DNA from: Clarkia xantiana subsp. parviflora
Lineage: Eukaryota; Streptophyta; Magnoliopsida; Myrtales; Onagraceae
NCBI GenBank assembly: GCA_036873135.1
Contig: JAPTYO010000010.1
Coordinates: 15,311,855-15,375,854, forward strand
Direction of reading: 5' to 3'
DNA: 64,000 nucleotides
Shown here: piece by piece, positions 44,003-58,501 of the stretch
Layout: every line of letters starts with the position of its first letter
How positions within the stretch are numbered: the first letter of the stretch is position 1
Position numbers and translations under genes: made by a program
The notes under the pieces: model-generated
Database searches by the model: none
What the model saw: the letters and a program-made list of their open reading frames with translations, nothing else
What the model was told of the DNA's origin: nothing

Positions 44003-45490
44003 CTAAACCCTACTCAATTCAAGCAGTTTTACGTGCTTTTCGAATATCTCTATGCGTAGTGGTTTAGTTAATGGGTCCGCAATCATATTATCAGTGGACA
44101 AGTATTTCATAGTGATTGTATTGTCTGCAACCATAGATTTAGCATAGAAATATTTCACATCAATGTGTTTGGTCCTACTTAGGGGTGAAACCAAAATCCG
44201 GTTGGTCCGAAAAACCGGTGAAAAGCGAACCGGTCCGGACCGAAAAAATCGAATCCGAATATACGGTTTGGTTTTTGGTCGGATTTTTTTACTCTAGTTC
44301 GGTTTTTCGGTTCGGATTTTGAGCTTTGAGGACCGTGGGGACCGAACCGACCGTTATGCTAGCTAAATATGTAAAATATATACTATATTACTTGATATTA
44401 ATCAATATAATTAATTAATTAGGTTAACAAAAATTATAAAATAGTCACTTATGAAGATTATTTTTTCTAATTTTGTTTTATAATTTATTTAATTATGTTA
44501 ATTGACGCTATTTTTCATTTCGGTTTGATAAATTCCATGAAAATAATGAGAATTTTAAACGGTGATTGTTAATTTTGGATTTTCGGTTTAAACCGAAAAT
44601 CGAACCGAAAAAACCGTACTACCAATGGACGGTTTATTTTTCCTCATACGGTTTTTTGGTCTGATTTTTTAAAGGAAAAAAACCGGACCGAAAATATGGG
44701 TAACCGACCGAACCAAGTAAAAAACCAGTCCGACCGATCCGGTTTCACCCCTACTATAGTACTTCGGATTCTTAACTGCCGCAATGGCTGCTTGACTCTC
44801 AGAGAAGACCTTCACAGGTTTATTCTCAACATCACCACCAAGCAGTGCAGTTAGAAGCCTTTTGAGCCAGCTCGCCTTTTGTGCATTCTTAGAGAGAACT
44901 ACGAATTCCAATTCCATCGTGGACAGCGCGACACAGGTTTGCTTCTTGCTCGTCCATGAAATGGCGGCATTAGCAAGGAGGAACACTCCCCATGTGGTGG
45001 ACTTACGATAATCCGGATCGCCATCATGGTCGGCGTCACTGGAACCAGTCAATTCTAACTTTTTACCCTCATAGCACAGCGCGTAGTTGGCAGTACCTTT
45101 CAGATAACGAATTATTCGTTTTACAACCTTTAAATGTTGATAGTCAGGATCTGATTGAAAACATGCTACTAGGCCCACGACGTAACAGATATCCGGACGG
45201 GTGCATTGCATGGTGTATATCAAACTACCGACCATGCTCAAATACTCCGCACCCTTCATCTGCTCACGCTCTGCCAGGTTCTTGGGGCCGTCACGTTTTG
45301 ACAGTGCGCACCCAAACACCATCGGTGTATCCACGGGTTTGGCATCCTGTAATCTGAATCTTTTCAATAGTTTGTTGATATAAGCTTCTTGAGTCAGAAA
45401 CAATTTCCGGGTAGCCCGATCTCTAGCAATTTTAATGCATAAGATGTACGTGGCCTCTCCCATGTCTTTCATCTCAAATACAGATGCCAA
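44003..45490 (-). pseudogene. Copia RNase H region, split by an insertion (unit 3)
   Basis: Same as 14810-16297, interrupted at 44180-44753. Confidence 0.8.
44180..44753. mobile_element. 574-bp non-autonomous TIR element, unit 3
   Basis: Same 13-bp inverted ends and insertion site as 14987-15560. Confidence 0.75.
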
Positions 45491-46414
45491 CTAGGACTTT
45501 GACTTGTTCATAAAATTCATGTCGTTTGCGGCAATGAGTATGTCGTCCACGTATAAAGTTAATATGACATACTTAGACCCGGAGGTCTTATAATACACAC
45601 ACGAATCCTCGTGAAGATTCACAAATCTATTTCCTACGATTTCCTCGTGGAATCTGCGGTACCATTGCCGAGACGACTGTTTAAGACCGTAAATGGACCT
45701 TTGGAGTTTACAAACTTTACGTTCGTTGCCAGGAGTAATGAAACCCTCTGGTTGCTTCATGTAGATCTCTTCATTTAGGTTTCCGTGGAGGAATGCGGTC
45801 TTAACATCCATTTGGTTCAGCTCATGATCGAGACTTGCAACCAAGGCCAGAATGGCCCGTACTGTGGTGTAACGCACAGTGGGTGAGTATGTTTCGTCAA
45901 AGTCCACTCCGTGAAGTTGGGTATATCTTTTCGCAACAAGTCGGGCTTTGTATCGCTCGATCTTTCCATCAGCAGTGAGTTTCAATTTGAGAACCCACTT
46001 AGCTCCTATGGCTCCGCGGTTAGCAGGTAAATCAACCAAAGACCATACTGAATTGGCTTTCATTGATGAATTCTCTTCCTCCATTGCATTCCTCCATTCC
46101 TTTGCTTGAGGTCCTTTCAATGCTTGTTGAACCGTTACTGGTTCGTCAACAAATGTTAGAGTGAAGATTTCTCCTCTCTCGATGGGATACTTCCTAGGAG
46201 AAGTTCGATGCCTTTGACTACGTCTAGGCTCATTCCCCCCATCTTGATTTTGAACGTTACTCCCACTCGGGACAATGCTTCTAATCGGAGCATCACTCCC
46301 ACTGGGAACAAGGACAGTGTTAGAACCTTCACCTACAACCTTCCTCGGACGGCCTCTTGGTCTCGGGATCCTATCCCCGAGATGAATTCCTTGATCACTA
46401 GGACCTGGAACCAA
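45491..46414 (-). pseudogene. Copia reverse transcriptase, unit 3
   Basis: Same frame as 16298-17221 with 'LYVDDILIA' and the same closing TAG. Confidence 0.85.
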
Positions 46415-46543
46415 GTTGGTCGGAGTACTCCCACTGGAAACAATGGGTAGTGTGGGTGGTTGTGGTGTCGGTATGGCAACATGATTATCAGGTTCAACTT
46501 GATTCGTCTCTCCGGCAACAGTGATTTGTGTGGTAGGGTTTGA

Positions 46544-47454
46544 TCATCCCACTGGATTTATAATGAAAATGTTTCCATTATCAATAACCATATCATTCAC
46601 CTGCGTTGCCGGTTCAAAACTCCCACTCGATGTAAGTGGGACCTGATCATCAATGCTATCCTGCTCCAGTTCAGTCAATATCTCATCTGTTTTAATTTCG
46701 CCAAGCGTTAGGAATTCGTCCTCAAGGAAAGTTATGTCTCTGGATTCATGTTCGACCACGCCACCATTTTCTTGAGCTGACACAAATACGTAACCTTTAG
46801 AGTTCTCTGAATACCATATAAAGATATACTCTTTAGTCCTCTGGGTCCTAACTTGCCTAAACGGCTGTCATTCGTATTGGCAGCGCAACCCCAAGGTCGC
46901 AACCCGGTGAGATCTAATTCTCTTCCATACCACAACTCATATGGTGTTGTGTCTACCGCTTTGGTTAGGACAAGGTTTATTACATGAGTGGCAGTCAACA
47001 ACGCATCACTCCAATAGGAGATAGGTAATTGAGCCTGCGACATCATGGTTCTAACCATGTCAAGGAGTGTTCGATTACGACGTTCAGCCACACCATTCTG
47101 CTGTGGTGTCTTGGCGATTGTCGTTTGACGGGCTATCCCTCTTTCTTTGCACAACTTTTCAAACTCATTAGAGAGATATTCGCCACATCTACCTGTGCGT
47201 AGGGTTTTCACCTTTCGCTCATGTTGATTCTCTACGAGGTTTAGAAAGTTTCAAAAGCAATCTATTGCCTCGGATTTACGAGCAATCAAATGAGTAAACC
47301 CATAACGGGTATAGTCGTCAATGAAAGTTACGAAGTATCGTTTCCCATTCCTAGCGGTTACACTCATTGGTCCACAGACGTCAGAGTGAATCAACTGCAA
47401 TGGATAATCGGCTCGTTGAGCTTCTCCAAACGGTTTGCGGGTCCAGACAATCAT
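46544..47454 (-). pseudogene. Copia integrase core and linker, unit 3
   Basis: Same as 17351-18261, including the replaced second catalytic Asp in 'RTGRCGEY'. Confidence 0.8.
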
Positions 47455-48033
47455 GGCAAGTGTGTTTAATCACACTGCTGGTACCAGGCAAAAGCTCTCT
47501 CCGAGCTAATGAATGGACCCTATCGTAGCTTATATGTCCCAACCTCGCATGCCATCCGGCTGCGTCAGTATCTGCTTCCCTGGATGATAATGCATACACT
47601 CTATTCGAATCGACACTTCCATTCAAATCCATGATAAAGAGACCATAAGAGGAATAGGCATGTCCAAACAAGACATTGCCTTTATTGATACGAACAATGT
47701 TCTTCTCAAATGAGAAACTGTAAGTATTATTAGAAACAATATTTCTACGGATTCTAGGAGCAAAAAGAACATTATAAAGTAGCATGGTCCTGCCATTGTT
47801 CATAGACAATTCGCAGTTCCCTACTCCAATGACTTCAACTTGTGAGTTGTCACCAATGTATATCCTTTTAGAATCCTTTGGCAATCGTCTAAACTTGGCA
47901 AACATTCATTTGTCGCTGGCTATGTGGTCCGTCGCACCTGAGTCAAGAATCCAGGAAGGATTTGAGTCAGTTAACATGACAGTTGAGGAAACTAGAGTTT
48001 CCATTACACAACCAACTTCGCATACCTTTTCAC
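47381..48033 (-). pseudogene. Copia protease site and GAG-pre-integrase domain, unit 3
   Basis: Same as 18188-18840, with 'WILDSGATDH' followed by the in-frame TGA. Confidence 0.8.
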
Positions 48034-48144
48034 GATGCGTTTTGCAGGACCCTGTACCTTCGCCTATTCGGCGTGGACTGGAGTTCCCGCGGACTTATCT
48101 CCGATTTCAATCGGAGATTGCCTGGTTTAGGCTTTGTCAACATT

Positions 48145-48795
48145 TTACCGTCGACTGCCTGTTTTTTCTTTCCTTTGTTCATCCTCTTTCTCTTTCCTTG
48201 CCCAGCTGGTACCGGTATTGTTTTCAGCCGAGCTTTTTCCATCTCGATGAATTTCAGTACCGATGCAAGATCCAACACAGAACCATTGGTGGTCAGTAAA
48301 GTCTTGGCTGCTCTCCAAGACTTCGGGGGGGATCCCGATGATGGCTTGAATTTTATCCCATTCACCCACCTGACCTTCTTCCTCCAGTGGTTTTAGCATG
48401 CTAAGGAAATCGTATACTTTTTCTAGTACACTTTTGATGTAGCTTTTTAAACTTTCTTCCATAATTGGTATAAGTGGGTGCATGATCGCTGCTATGCCGT
48501 TTCCATATTTCAGGAACAAGGCATCCCAGATGTCCTTTATAATTGGAACATCCTTATATTCATCACGGAATTCCTGAGACATCTCAGCCAGCAATATCTC
48601 ATTTGCTTTCTTGTCATCTTGCTCCCATTGAAAATGTGCATATGCCAGGTCCTTGGTCAGACCGGCATCTGGGTAATTCATGGACTTCGGAATGTGATCT
48701 ACAAGGCCATTATCCTCCAACAGTGCAATGACGCGCTTACTCCACGAGTCGTAGTTAGTCTTAATCAAAAGCTCATTAGCACAAGATGATCCCAT
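48145..48795 (-). pseudogene. Copia gag, unit 3
   Basis: Same as 18952-19602, with the frame change at the run of seven G. Confidence 0.75.
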
Positions 48796-48816
48796 CTATA
48801 TTGTAATTCGTTACTA

Positions 48817-50405
48817 AACACATTGATTATTATACAAAATCAGGGAGACAATGACATTTTGAGAAAGAATTGCATACACCAGATATCTATTAAGATTGAA
48901 TATGACAAATAATGATTCCTCAGTCATCTAAACCAACCAACCACCAGTAAACCAATGGAAGATGTATGTGAAAGAGTTCACATTACCGCCGTTTTCAATC
49001 CAATAGATCAGTATTTTAAAACGGTTTTGATCGCAAATTACCGGAACGGGAATTTTAAAACAAGCTTACCCGATCTTGGCTTTCCCAAGGCCCTTTTTAT
49101 TTTGGAAAATATTCCGATGAACTCACTCATGCATATATAATTCTACTAACCATGTAAATTATCATACGCAAGTAACATTCATCAAACAAACCACACTCAT
49201 GCTTACGCGTCATGCGTCTAATGCTCTGAGGAACTTATGCTTGCATACATAAATCTACTTCCAAGTAAATTATCAAACGTTTACATCCTCAACATTCTAG
49301 CACACGTGTCAAACATGAATCATTCACATCCATCATACATATTTGGCGACTGGTTTTCGATTTTAAAATAATTTTAAACATTAAGGGTTGATTTTCAATT
49401 CATGCTTATATTCAATTACGCAACATTCTAGACATGAATCCTAGGCATTTCCAACCATCACAGCATGTCTATCCTAGTGCGCATTTCATATATTTAACCA
49501 GGGCTCCGCCCACAACATGCACTATTCAGCTAGCTTGACTAAGTCAAGACAACATTTCTAATCATTCACTAACATATATGTTGAATAATAAACAATTGAA
49601 ATTCAGCCTCTAATTAATCCAGTCCCAAAAACATGTATCTCCGTGATCCATCCCCATAATCGAAACAAGGCATAAAGGTTAGCAACCTATAAGCACTGTG
49701 TAGTCCATTTAGAGGTTCAAAAATATTTGGATTTTAAAACTTGACCACCCTATTTTATTTAATTGACTTGACTTCGGTTTTGAAAATGATTTCAGTTCAG
49801 TCAATTTCGGTCCGGTTTGGTCCGGTTCGGTCCGATCTGAAATTTGGTTCGGACCGGTCCAGTTTTGATTTTAAAATCTGGTTCGGTCCGAATCGGTCCA
49901 ATAAAATAGGGTTTGGTTCAGCTCAACACACAAAACCGGTTCGGTTAGATCCACTTAATCACCCCGGTTCGACCTGACCCGACTAGGTCGAACCGATTGA
50001 GAAAACCCGGTTCGATTTAAATCCGCCGCGGTTTGACATATTGGACCGGCTCAATAATTATAATTTCAAAGGTTGGGCCGAAATGTTTACTTGTGGCCCA
50101 AGTAGGGTTTGAAAACTCTACTTGGGCCTTGGAAAAGCCAAGATCGGGTATGCTTGTTTGAAAACTCCCGTTCCGGTAATTTGCAACATAATAACCGTTT
50201 TCAAAAGACTGGTCTATTGGATTGAAGACGACAATGGTGTGAACTCTTTCTCAACACCCCCTTCCCTCGGTTTACTGGCGGTCAGTTTGGTTTAGTGACT
50301 GAAGGATCACTATTCGTCGTCTTCCATCTTAATAGATAATCTGATGTTTGCAATTCTGTCAAAATGTAATTGTCTTCCTAACTTTACAAGATTTCCAATA
50401 TGTTA
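48817..50405. repeat. Long inverted repeat, unit 3
   Basis: Arms 48817-49093 and 50124-50405, same as in unit 1. Confidence 0.75.
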
Positions 50406-51886
50406 GTGTTGGATTACGGGGACGTAATACTACGGAATGCTAAACGTGTACATGCAAGTAATCTAACTACGCAGTGGTATAATGTATACATACATTTTAG
50501 CTTTCCTGCCCAAGAACGTTGTGGAGGGAGTTCTGATCCTCCGGTCGGAACCACGTACAAGTTCTTCGTAAGAAGAAGTCCTACGCGGTGTAAGCTCCAC
50601 AACAAAGCCTCTGATCGATTCTTCAACGGGGACAGAACCTCGGACTAAGATGTGCACCGAAAATCACTACTTAGGGGTGAGAGGGTTTCTCTCAAGTTCC
50701 TCAATAGAGGTACTTCTTATTCTGAATGAATGTATAAACCCATTAGGTGAGTCCCCTATATATAGGATTGGTGGAGTGGACAAAAGTCCACTCCAACCAA
50801 TGTGGGACAAGTTTCGGCCGAACCATGCTATTAAATGGGGAAGCCCAATTTTGGGCCTCCCATGTCAATTAGGGTTAGTGTTTGGCACAATTACCCTAAT
50901 GTGACAATTAAATAATTAACTTAGGTAATTTCCTTAGCATTAACGGGCTACCAATTACGGCGCCACGTCACCATATGCTAACAGCTCCCACTCGCCGGAA
51001 TGGTAGGGTGCCTGTTAATATATAGTTATCCAATAGCATCAACATCTCAGTCTTCAGTCTTTGTCTTTGTCTCCGTCTCCGAATAGTTCATACGAGGTTT
51101 TCCGTGCGACCGGCAGATACGACGGGCATCGTGCTACTCATCTGTTAGGAGTATTGTAGCGCCCGTAGAACGTTGATTCCCTTTCGTAAATCACCTGTTA
51201 AAATAAAATATGTACCGCACTGTATCCTTGGTCAACTGATAATTCTCCAATTGCCCAGTTTTCCACATAGGAATACTTCTCCAGGGCATTCGTTACAAGT
51301 GTTCACAACCTTCAACTAATATCCGGTTGGCGGCCACCTAGTGAACACAAGAGTCGGTGAATTATAGGTGAACTTAACCATCCGCATCGCTTATACCCTT
51401 AGTCTAACTCAACCGGTTTCTAAGACGTGGTCACTTGCCCGTTTTCTTTGGCTCTACGCTCGTACGCCGGGAAGCGAACATTGAGCTAGACCTTAGGTAT
51501 AAGTTCTAAGTCCGTGAGGATACTTTGGATGCCTCTTCATAAGACATCCGGGATCAATCACACGCTCAAGGTGAAGAAGTATGTGCCCTTTGAATCACTA
51601 GGATTCTAGCTAACATAACCGAGCATGACCCCGTGGTCGAAACATGGCACGCGTAGTATGAAGCACGCGTCGATAGCACACCTGGACTATCCAGGATTGG
51701 GATATGTCAATCATGCTATCGCAGAATCTTTCATCTGGCCCTGAATGTGATTTTAATGATGGACTAGGTCCAACACGGCGATGTACAAAGCGAAGATTAA
51801 GTCATGCATTAAGCGTGACAAGGTTATCTTTTCGTTTAACCAGGTTTATCCCCATGGTTCTTAGCTTATCTTGTTGGGGTAGAGGT
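50401..51886 (-). repeat. Right LTR of copia, part 1, unit 3
   Basis: Same as 21208-22693; resumes at 56400 after the CACTA element. Confidence 0.7.
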
Positions 51887-53157
51887 CACTACAAGAAAAT
51901 CAGCAATTTGTGACGGAATTTTTGTGAGGGATTTAATACCTCAAAATTTAGTGCTTTTTGTAAGGGATTTATTAGAGTTTGGTTAGGAAACATGTTTTAA
52001 GGGAAATTCCCTCACAATTTTAATTTTCCTAAATAAAATACTGAGTGATTTGTGAGGAAAACTTTCGAAGGGATAATTAAGGGTTTTTACTATATTTTCC
52101 GTAAATATATTTTTTAGGAGAAATCTGTTAATAATAACCCTAGCTAACATGAAGTTTTGTGAGGGATTTAAATTCCTCACAAAAGTTATTTCATTTGTGA
52201 GGGATTTTCCTTAAAAAAATAATATATAATATTAAAAAAATAAAATAAAAGAGTAAAGATGGAGGGGAGAAAAGATAATATGATTCACGGATTCTGAAGT
52301 TAATCTAACACTAACTTCGAACTAATGTTATCAGAACTGGATCAGACACCGAACCGACCAGGTATCTGGTTTCCGGTTCAAACGGTTCCATAAAGCCCAA
52401 CTCCCTATTATTTGTAATAAAGCCCACTTTTGTGTCATTGCCTAGCTACAACACTCCTGACCAGTGTTATTAGAACCGGACTGGACGCCGATCCGGTCAT
52501 AGCTCCGGTTTCCGATTCATTCGGTCAGACCCGGTTTGAGCTGGTTCGAACTGGACCGGCTAAAAGTCCATCAAATTCATTTAAAACGGAAGCAGACAAG
52601 CAATTCCTTTCCTTCCCCCCACACCTTCCCAGTGTTTTGAAAACCGGACCGGATTTTAAACCGGTAAAGTGACCGATTTCCGGTTCGACCCGGTCGAACC
52701 CGGTTCAGCAGTGATTTAAACATAAAAATCATATCTATAAGAGATAAAAGGAGAGACATTGCTTCCTTTTTTTTTTTTTTTTTTCTGAAATGAGACATTG
52801 CTTCCTTTACACGACGGAACTCGGCGAGGATATGGGTGTTTCAGTCCCCTCGCACACTCCGTCAAGTAAGGATCGGCTCCTTCTCCATCCAGTGATTTCC
52901 TCCAAAACCCTAAACCTATGATTCTCTGGATTCTGGAGACAAAAGGATGGCTTGGTGATTCTATCTCTCTCGGATCTATGGATTTCTTTCTTCAACAGCT
53001 GTTGGATCTCTTCTGCAGCTTCACCCTCCACCATCTCGGCCGCGTCATCCTCTGTGTCTAATTCCATATTTCGGACCGCAAGCATTGATTCATGGCCCCT
53101 TAAGGAGGAATCAAATTCCACTATGCAAGAGTTCGCATCTCCATATCCGATTCCACA

Positions 53158-53447
53158 ATGCAGAAGCTCGGATTTCCGAGTATGAAGACGTTGGATCAGT
53201 TCAAGTCTCTGTCGAGATCCGCGGAACCACGAAGAGCGTGTCCTTCCCTCATCGTCCATTTTCAGATTCACTTTCTATTGGATGTTTTGCCAATTTGATC
53301 ACAGCAGGTATTAATCTAAATTTCACATGTTTGTTCTGAATCAGCCTTAGTTTGAGTGATCCTACTGATTGTCGGCATTGATCTTTTGCTGAACGGAGAA
53401 ACTAGTGAAAGAGCAAGCATCTGTAAAAAAGTGATCTCGAAATGGCG
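53158..53447 (+). pseudogene. ZYP1: ZYP1-like fragment, unit 3
   Basis: Pieces 53158-53307 and 53397-53447, same as in unit 1. Confidence 0.6.
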
Positions 53448-54738
53448 GTATGAAAGCTTTAGGTCATATTATCTGCATTTTGTTCACTATCTATGGCTTA
53501 ATAATCCGCAATTTGTATCTTATGTTGAATGTTAAACGTCTTTGGTCCTTGGATGTTGATTTTGGAACCTGTCCTTCTGTTGGATGCTGTTGTTGAATTG
53601 CTTTATGTAAAAAACGTATGGGTTTACATGAAACTAGACATCTCCCAGCTTCCATTCCCCACATATTTTGGTGGTGAGGATGAAGATGAAGATTTGGAAC
53701 CCATAGTTACGCTGATCCTAACTTTTATTTAAAGTTGGGCAATAAGCAGGTATTTACATCAAATCAAATCAATCATTTTGATCCTTAAATTGATTAACCC
53801 TAAGCTGGACATTATTGTTCTAAAATCTGTTCATGGTAATGTACTACCACAGTTCTTCTTCGATTGAATTCCTGACTGATATGGCATACAGGATTACAGT
53901 CATTTTACTACTTGTAGTAGCACAAAGTATGTAATTCAGTTGATTCGCTGGTCCTGAATTTAGGAGATTAGGAAGTCGTAGAGTTTTTATTTTGGATGAC
54001 CTCAATCATATCTGTTTAATCCCATCTTGGAATGAAGAAGATATGAAATTGGAATTTTATATGCATTTTTGGAATTTTATGGACCTGAAAAATCATTCAT
54101 TGCTTTTGAATCTGCTTAACTTTGTATCCAATTGCCAAAATCTGGGTCCGCACCTATAGCTGGTGATGGGCAAGTTGAAGAATTTAGATACATACTTATT
54201 TGGACTGCCAATGATTTGATTAAACCTAGTCAGTTTTTTTAGAGTCCATTTGTTTTTCCCTGTTGAAGGTGAAGTTGGTGCCTAAGCCTAACTGATCTTG
54301 TGCTGATTTTAACTTTTTATGCATTTTCATAGACATATGTTGCTCACGATCTTAGGTGGAAAGTTACTTAAATCTGGTTTTCAATCACCATAGCACGTAA
54401 CTTTGTTTTTTTTCTTAGTTCTGGTTTGTGGGTGTATGTTTTTCTGATTAAGGTTAACTCAGTTTGATGTGAGCAACAGTGTTTCAATTATCTTTGATAA
54501 GTATTGAGCATGTCTTCTTATATTACAGTTCTAGTAAGGTGGCCTGACATATGCTTAATATAATAGTTCTAATTTATTGCTTTAGTTCTGATGGTCTAAT
54601 CCCACACTGTGAATTCCACCAATATGTGCCTTAATCCATGTTATGAGCAATGCTTTTTTTTGTTTTAAAAAGATGTTTTGAGCAGTATCAATTTGTAACT
54701 AATTTCCTGGATAATTTTTTTACCCTCTTTTTCAACAG

Positions 54739-55274
54739 GTTGCTTGGATCCGGAAAATTTCAGGCAGTTTAAGCTTGTCAAACGGGAATAGCTGAGCCAT
54801 AATGTTGCAGAATTGACTATTGACTATTGCATTATTTTCATTAACACAGTTGCAGAACTAGTATTAACTACTTCAGATGCAATCAGGTTAGTTGGAGTGC
54901 TCTCCTCTTTTTTGTGTATTGAGCACCCTCTTGATGAATACTAATGAAATCCTTATCTTTAACGAAGAACAAGGAGTTAACTCGAACTGGAAAATTCTAC
55001 CTCAAACTAAAGTCCTAGCCATGAGCAAACTCTCTATGTTTTGCATTTTGAATAGATTGTTGCGTAAAATTAGGGAAGATGGAGTGAACTAATTTACAGA
55101 GACAAGTTTGAATTCTATGGTTATTGTACTGTTATAATTTCACAGTAAACAATATTTTATCAACGTCTCGTATTGTTGACCAGGGGCAATGATGCCCAGG
55201 GAGAGGAGGTTATAAAGCCGTACACTCCAACAACCTTGGATTCTTATGTTGGGCACTTTGAATTGGTGATCAAG
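54739..55274 (+). pseudogene. CBR1: CBR1-like fragment, unit 3
   Basis: Same as 25547-26082, including the in-frame TAG. Confidence 0.75.
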
Positions 55275-56399
55275 GTATCATCATTTGGAAAATTCTTTAT
55301 CATCAGAATATATATGCTTCTAACATTATCATCTCTGTTCTACCAAATTCTTCATCTGTTTATCACATTTAGTTGGTGCCTCAATCATATCTGTTTAATC
55401 CCATATCTGCTTTTAATTATTCACTTATCTTTGTTTCAGTCAGTAGACCATAACTATGCAAACCCAATATGGGAGGAATTATTGAATTCAATGCTTCTAA
55501 TGGTAACACTAATTCAGGGTATGTATCTATCTATGCATTGTCTAATCAACGCTCAATTTATTCTGCTTGTGGGGTACCAAGTAAAATCAGTTAATTAGGT
55601 TGTGGGGTACCAAGTTAAATCAGTTGATTAGGTTGTTCTTTTCTGCCACTATTATGCTGCATATGTGTTAGTAAATTCGGTTTATTCTGTTCACAGGATA
55701 AGTTGGATGAAGTTGCAAAGAAGATTAATAGTGCTATGATTTTGAGCAGGGACTTGAATGGTGGTATGATTTTGAGCGGCTTTGAATTTTAGAGTTCTCT
55801 TTGATTATATGTCTTAGCTTAATTTTGTAGTTAATGGACACATTTGTTATTTAATATGATAGTACACTTAACTATGTAATCTTTCAAGTTTTATATGATA
55901 TCATACTTTTGCATTATATATTGGGTTATTAATATTAATTATAATTATATATATATATATAATAATAATAATATTATTATTATTATATTAATATATATTT
56001 TAATAATTCCTCAAAAAATCCCTCATAAATTCCTAAGAATATAATTCCTCAAAAAACTCTCGGTAAGTTCATAAAATTAAACCCTTACAATTCTCTAAAA
56101 AAATCCCTTAAAAATGGACCCTCAAAAAATCCATTAGTAATTTATTACCGAAAACTCTAAAAAATTCTCTAACTATTTTTTGAGGGATTTGATTTTTAGA
56201 CTGTTTGGTAAGGATTTTTTAACTGAAATCCCTCACAAATGTTTTTAAGGGATTTCCCTATAAAACCGCATTTTTTCTGGCGGGGCTATTTGCTAGAAGC
56301 ATGTCTCTTACAAAATCCCTCACAATATGATTTTTTTGAGGAATTTTTAAAAATCCCTCAAAAAATTGACCCTCACAAATTAAAGAATTTCTTGTAGTG

Positions 56400-56564
56400 G
56401 GTCCACCTCTCCTTGCAAGATGACCGTGCTTGTGTGACGAGGCATGGTTCACATTTGACATAATTTTGGTGGAAGAGTTTTACCTCTTCCTACGACTTAG
56501 TTTATAGACCGTAAAATCCGATGTTATATTTCATTATAACGTCGATAGATTATATATTCACGTC
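56400..56564 (-). repeat. Copia LTR stub at the unit 3/4 junction
   Basis: Same end point before the PhzF ATG as at the other two junctions. Confidence 0.7.
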
Positions 56565-58172
56565 ATGTCGAATTCACTCGTCCAGTGCTCAGTGGTTCGT
56601 AATCCGCATCAGTAACCTACCTAACAATGATGCTTTTAATTTCTCTCACGGTCGTTTAATTTGGGAACATTCATTCATTCCATTACTACTTTGTTGATCA
56701 GGTTGATGCATTCACAGACGAAGCATTCAAGGGAAACCCAGCCGCTGTGTGTTTTCTCGAGGAAGAGAAAAGCGAGGCATGGCTTCAGTCTGTCGCAGCT
56801 GAGTTCAACATCTCCGAGACCTGTTATTTGACTCGAATTTCTGACACAGAGGTCAACGGAGTTCCAAGGTTCGGTCTCCAATGGTTCACCCCAATCACCG
56901 AGGTTGTCTTACTCACTTTCCTGAATCTAGGAGCCCTATGCTTAAAAGCTGCAATTTTTTCACCCTAAATCTACCGAATTTACCTGATTTAGATTATGTA
57001 AAAGATGCAAACTTTTGCTCAAAGTAGAAAATTACATTTCCATTTCAGCTGCTTATCACTATCACATTGATTTGGTATCTGATGTACCTTGCCATTCAGG
57101 TTCCTCTCTGTGGTCATGCAACATTAGCAGCTTCGCACGCTCTTTTCACGTCTGTGGTGTCAAACTCGGACCTGATCGAGTTTAGCACCTTGTCGGGGAT
57201 TCTAACTGCTAAGAAAATTCCTCAGATAAACATCCGAAATGGTCAAGTTTGTGGATTCCTTATCGAACTAGATTTTCCCACGATTCCTCTCAAGGATTAT
57301 AATGCTGACCATATTGATACCATATCGAAAGCACTGAATGGGGCTTCGATCATTGACATGAAAATGACTGTGAATGATGACCTCTTTGTAATGTTCTTAA
57401 GCACCCTTATATAAAATACAGTGCTAATGAACACATTTTCATGGTTTGTGTGTTATGATTGATGTTTCAAAGCGATTTGCAGATTGTTTTACCGTCAGCT
57501 AAGGCGATTCAGAGCTTTGAGCCTCAGTTTGATGAAATCGTCAAGTGTCCTGGGAGAGGCATCATCATATCAGCAGTTGGCCCTCCAGACAGCTGCTTTG
57601 ATTTTTACAGCCGATCCTTCTGCCCTGAGCTCGGGATCGATGAGGCAAGCAGTTGTGATGATCTTCCCTAATATAATTACAAAAGAACATACTGAACTAG
57701 TCCTTTTTCATAGTAAATGGGACTTAAGCCAATTTTCAAACAGCATATTGGGTCACTTTTATCTAAAAAAAAGGGGGGGGGGGGGGGGGGGGGAAGAATA
57801 GAAATGATAGAAAAATAAGAAATGGTCTTCAATTTGATTTTGTTGGTTGCTGCATTTTGTTGTTCAGGATCCAGTTGGTGGTGCTACACATTGTGCCTTG
57901 GAAGTGTATTGGAGTGATAAGTTAGGGAAAGAAGATTTCGTTGCGAATGCGGTACTACTTTCTGTTTCTACCTTTAACCGATTAAACATCTAAAATTCAA
58001 TGTGTAGAGTATAGATGAAACAAAAGCTGAATGAATACTATGTATGTTGGTTTATGATGAGTAGGCGTCTCCTAGAGGAGGTATAGTAGATCTGCACTTG
58101 GACAGGACGAACCAGAGAGTGCTGCTGCGAGGTAAAGCGGTTACTATCATGAAAGGCTCTCTTCTCGTTTGA
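56565..58172 (+). CDS. PhzF-family isomerase-like protein, copy 4
   Basis: Exons are 56565-56594, 56702-56902, 57100-57387, 57483-57644, 57868-57951 and 58065-58172; 290 residues with Cys8. GC donor in intron 4 and a 21-G run. The LTR stub lies upstream as in copies 2 and 3. Confidence 0.8.
57773..57793 (+). repeat. Poly-G tract (21 G) in PhzF copy 4 intron 4
   Basis: Same site as in copy 1, six G shorter. Confidence 0.85.
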
Positions 58173-58429
58173 GCTAGCTACGGCCCTGCAAAAACAGCAA
58201 CCGGTTTCTGTTGAAGATGGTTTGCTGTTGAATGTTGTTGTCTTTGTACTATTGAAACAAATGATGTTGTATATTTGTCTATCCAACCAAAGAATTGCCT
58301 TTCTATCCTATAATAAATAATAAATAAATGGTGAGTAATTTAGTTTATATATTGCTTGTTTGGTATAAATCTTATACATGGTGCTAAGGGATTTGTAGTT
58401 TATTTGACACCAGTTCTATGAAAATATAA

Positions 58430-58501
58430 GCATTTGTAGTCCAACGGTTAGGATAATTGCCTTCCAAGCAATAGACCCGGGTTCGACTCCCGGCAAACGC
58501 A
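58430..58501 (+). tRNA. tRNA-Gly(UCC): tRNA-Gly (anticodon UCC), copy 4
   Basis: Identical to copy 1, including the A-C acceptor mismatch. Confidence 0.9.

Larger units (their letters stand above)
51887..56399 (+). mobile_element. Non-autonomous CACTA element with gene fragments (unit 3)
   Basis: Complete copy with CACTACAAGAAA and TTTCTTGTAGTG ends and GGT on both sides, 4513 bp, one T shorter than unit 1. Confidence 0.88.
34283..56564 (+). repeat. Tandem unit 3 (22.3 kb, full length)
   Basis: Colinear with unit 1 in every gene and transposon. Length changes were found only at the poly-G (2 bp), AT repeat (18 bp) and poly-T (1 bp) sites. Confidence 0.9.
42276..56564 (-). mobile_element. 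Ty1/copia retrotransposon, decayed, with nested insertions (unit 3)
   Basis: Second copy of the element at 13083-27372, with the same stops, the same nested 574-bp element and CACTA element, and the same truncation of the right LTR. Sharing of all insertions and breaks shows that it was copied with the unit, not inserted on its own. Confidence 0.85.
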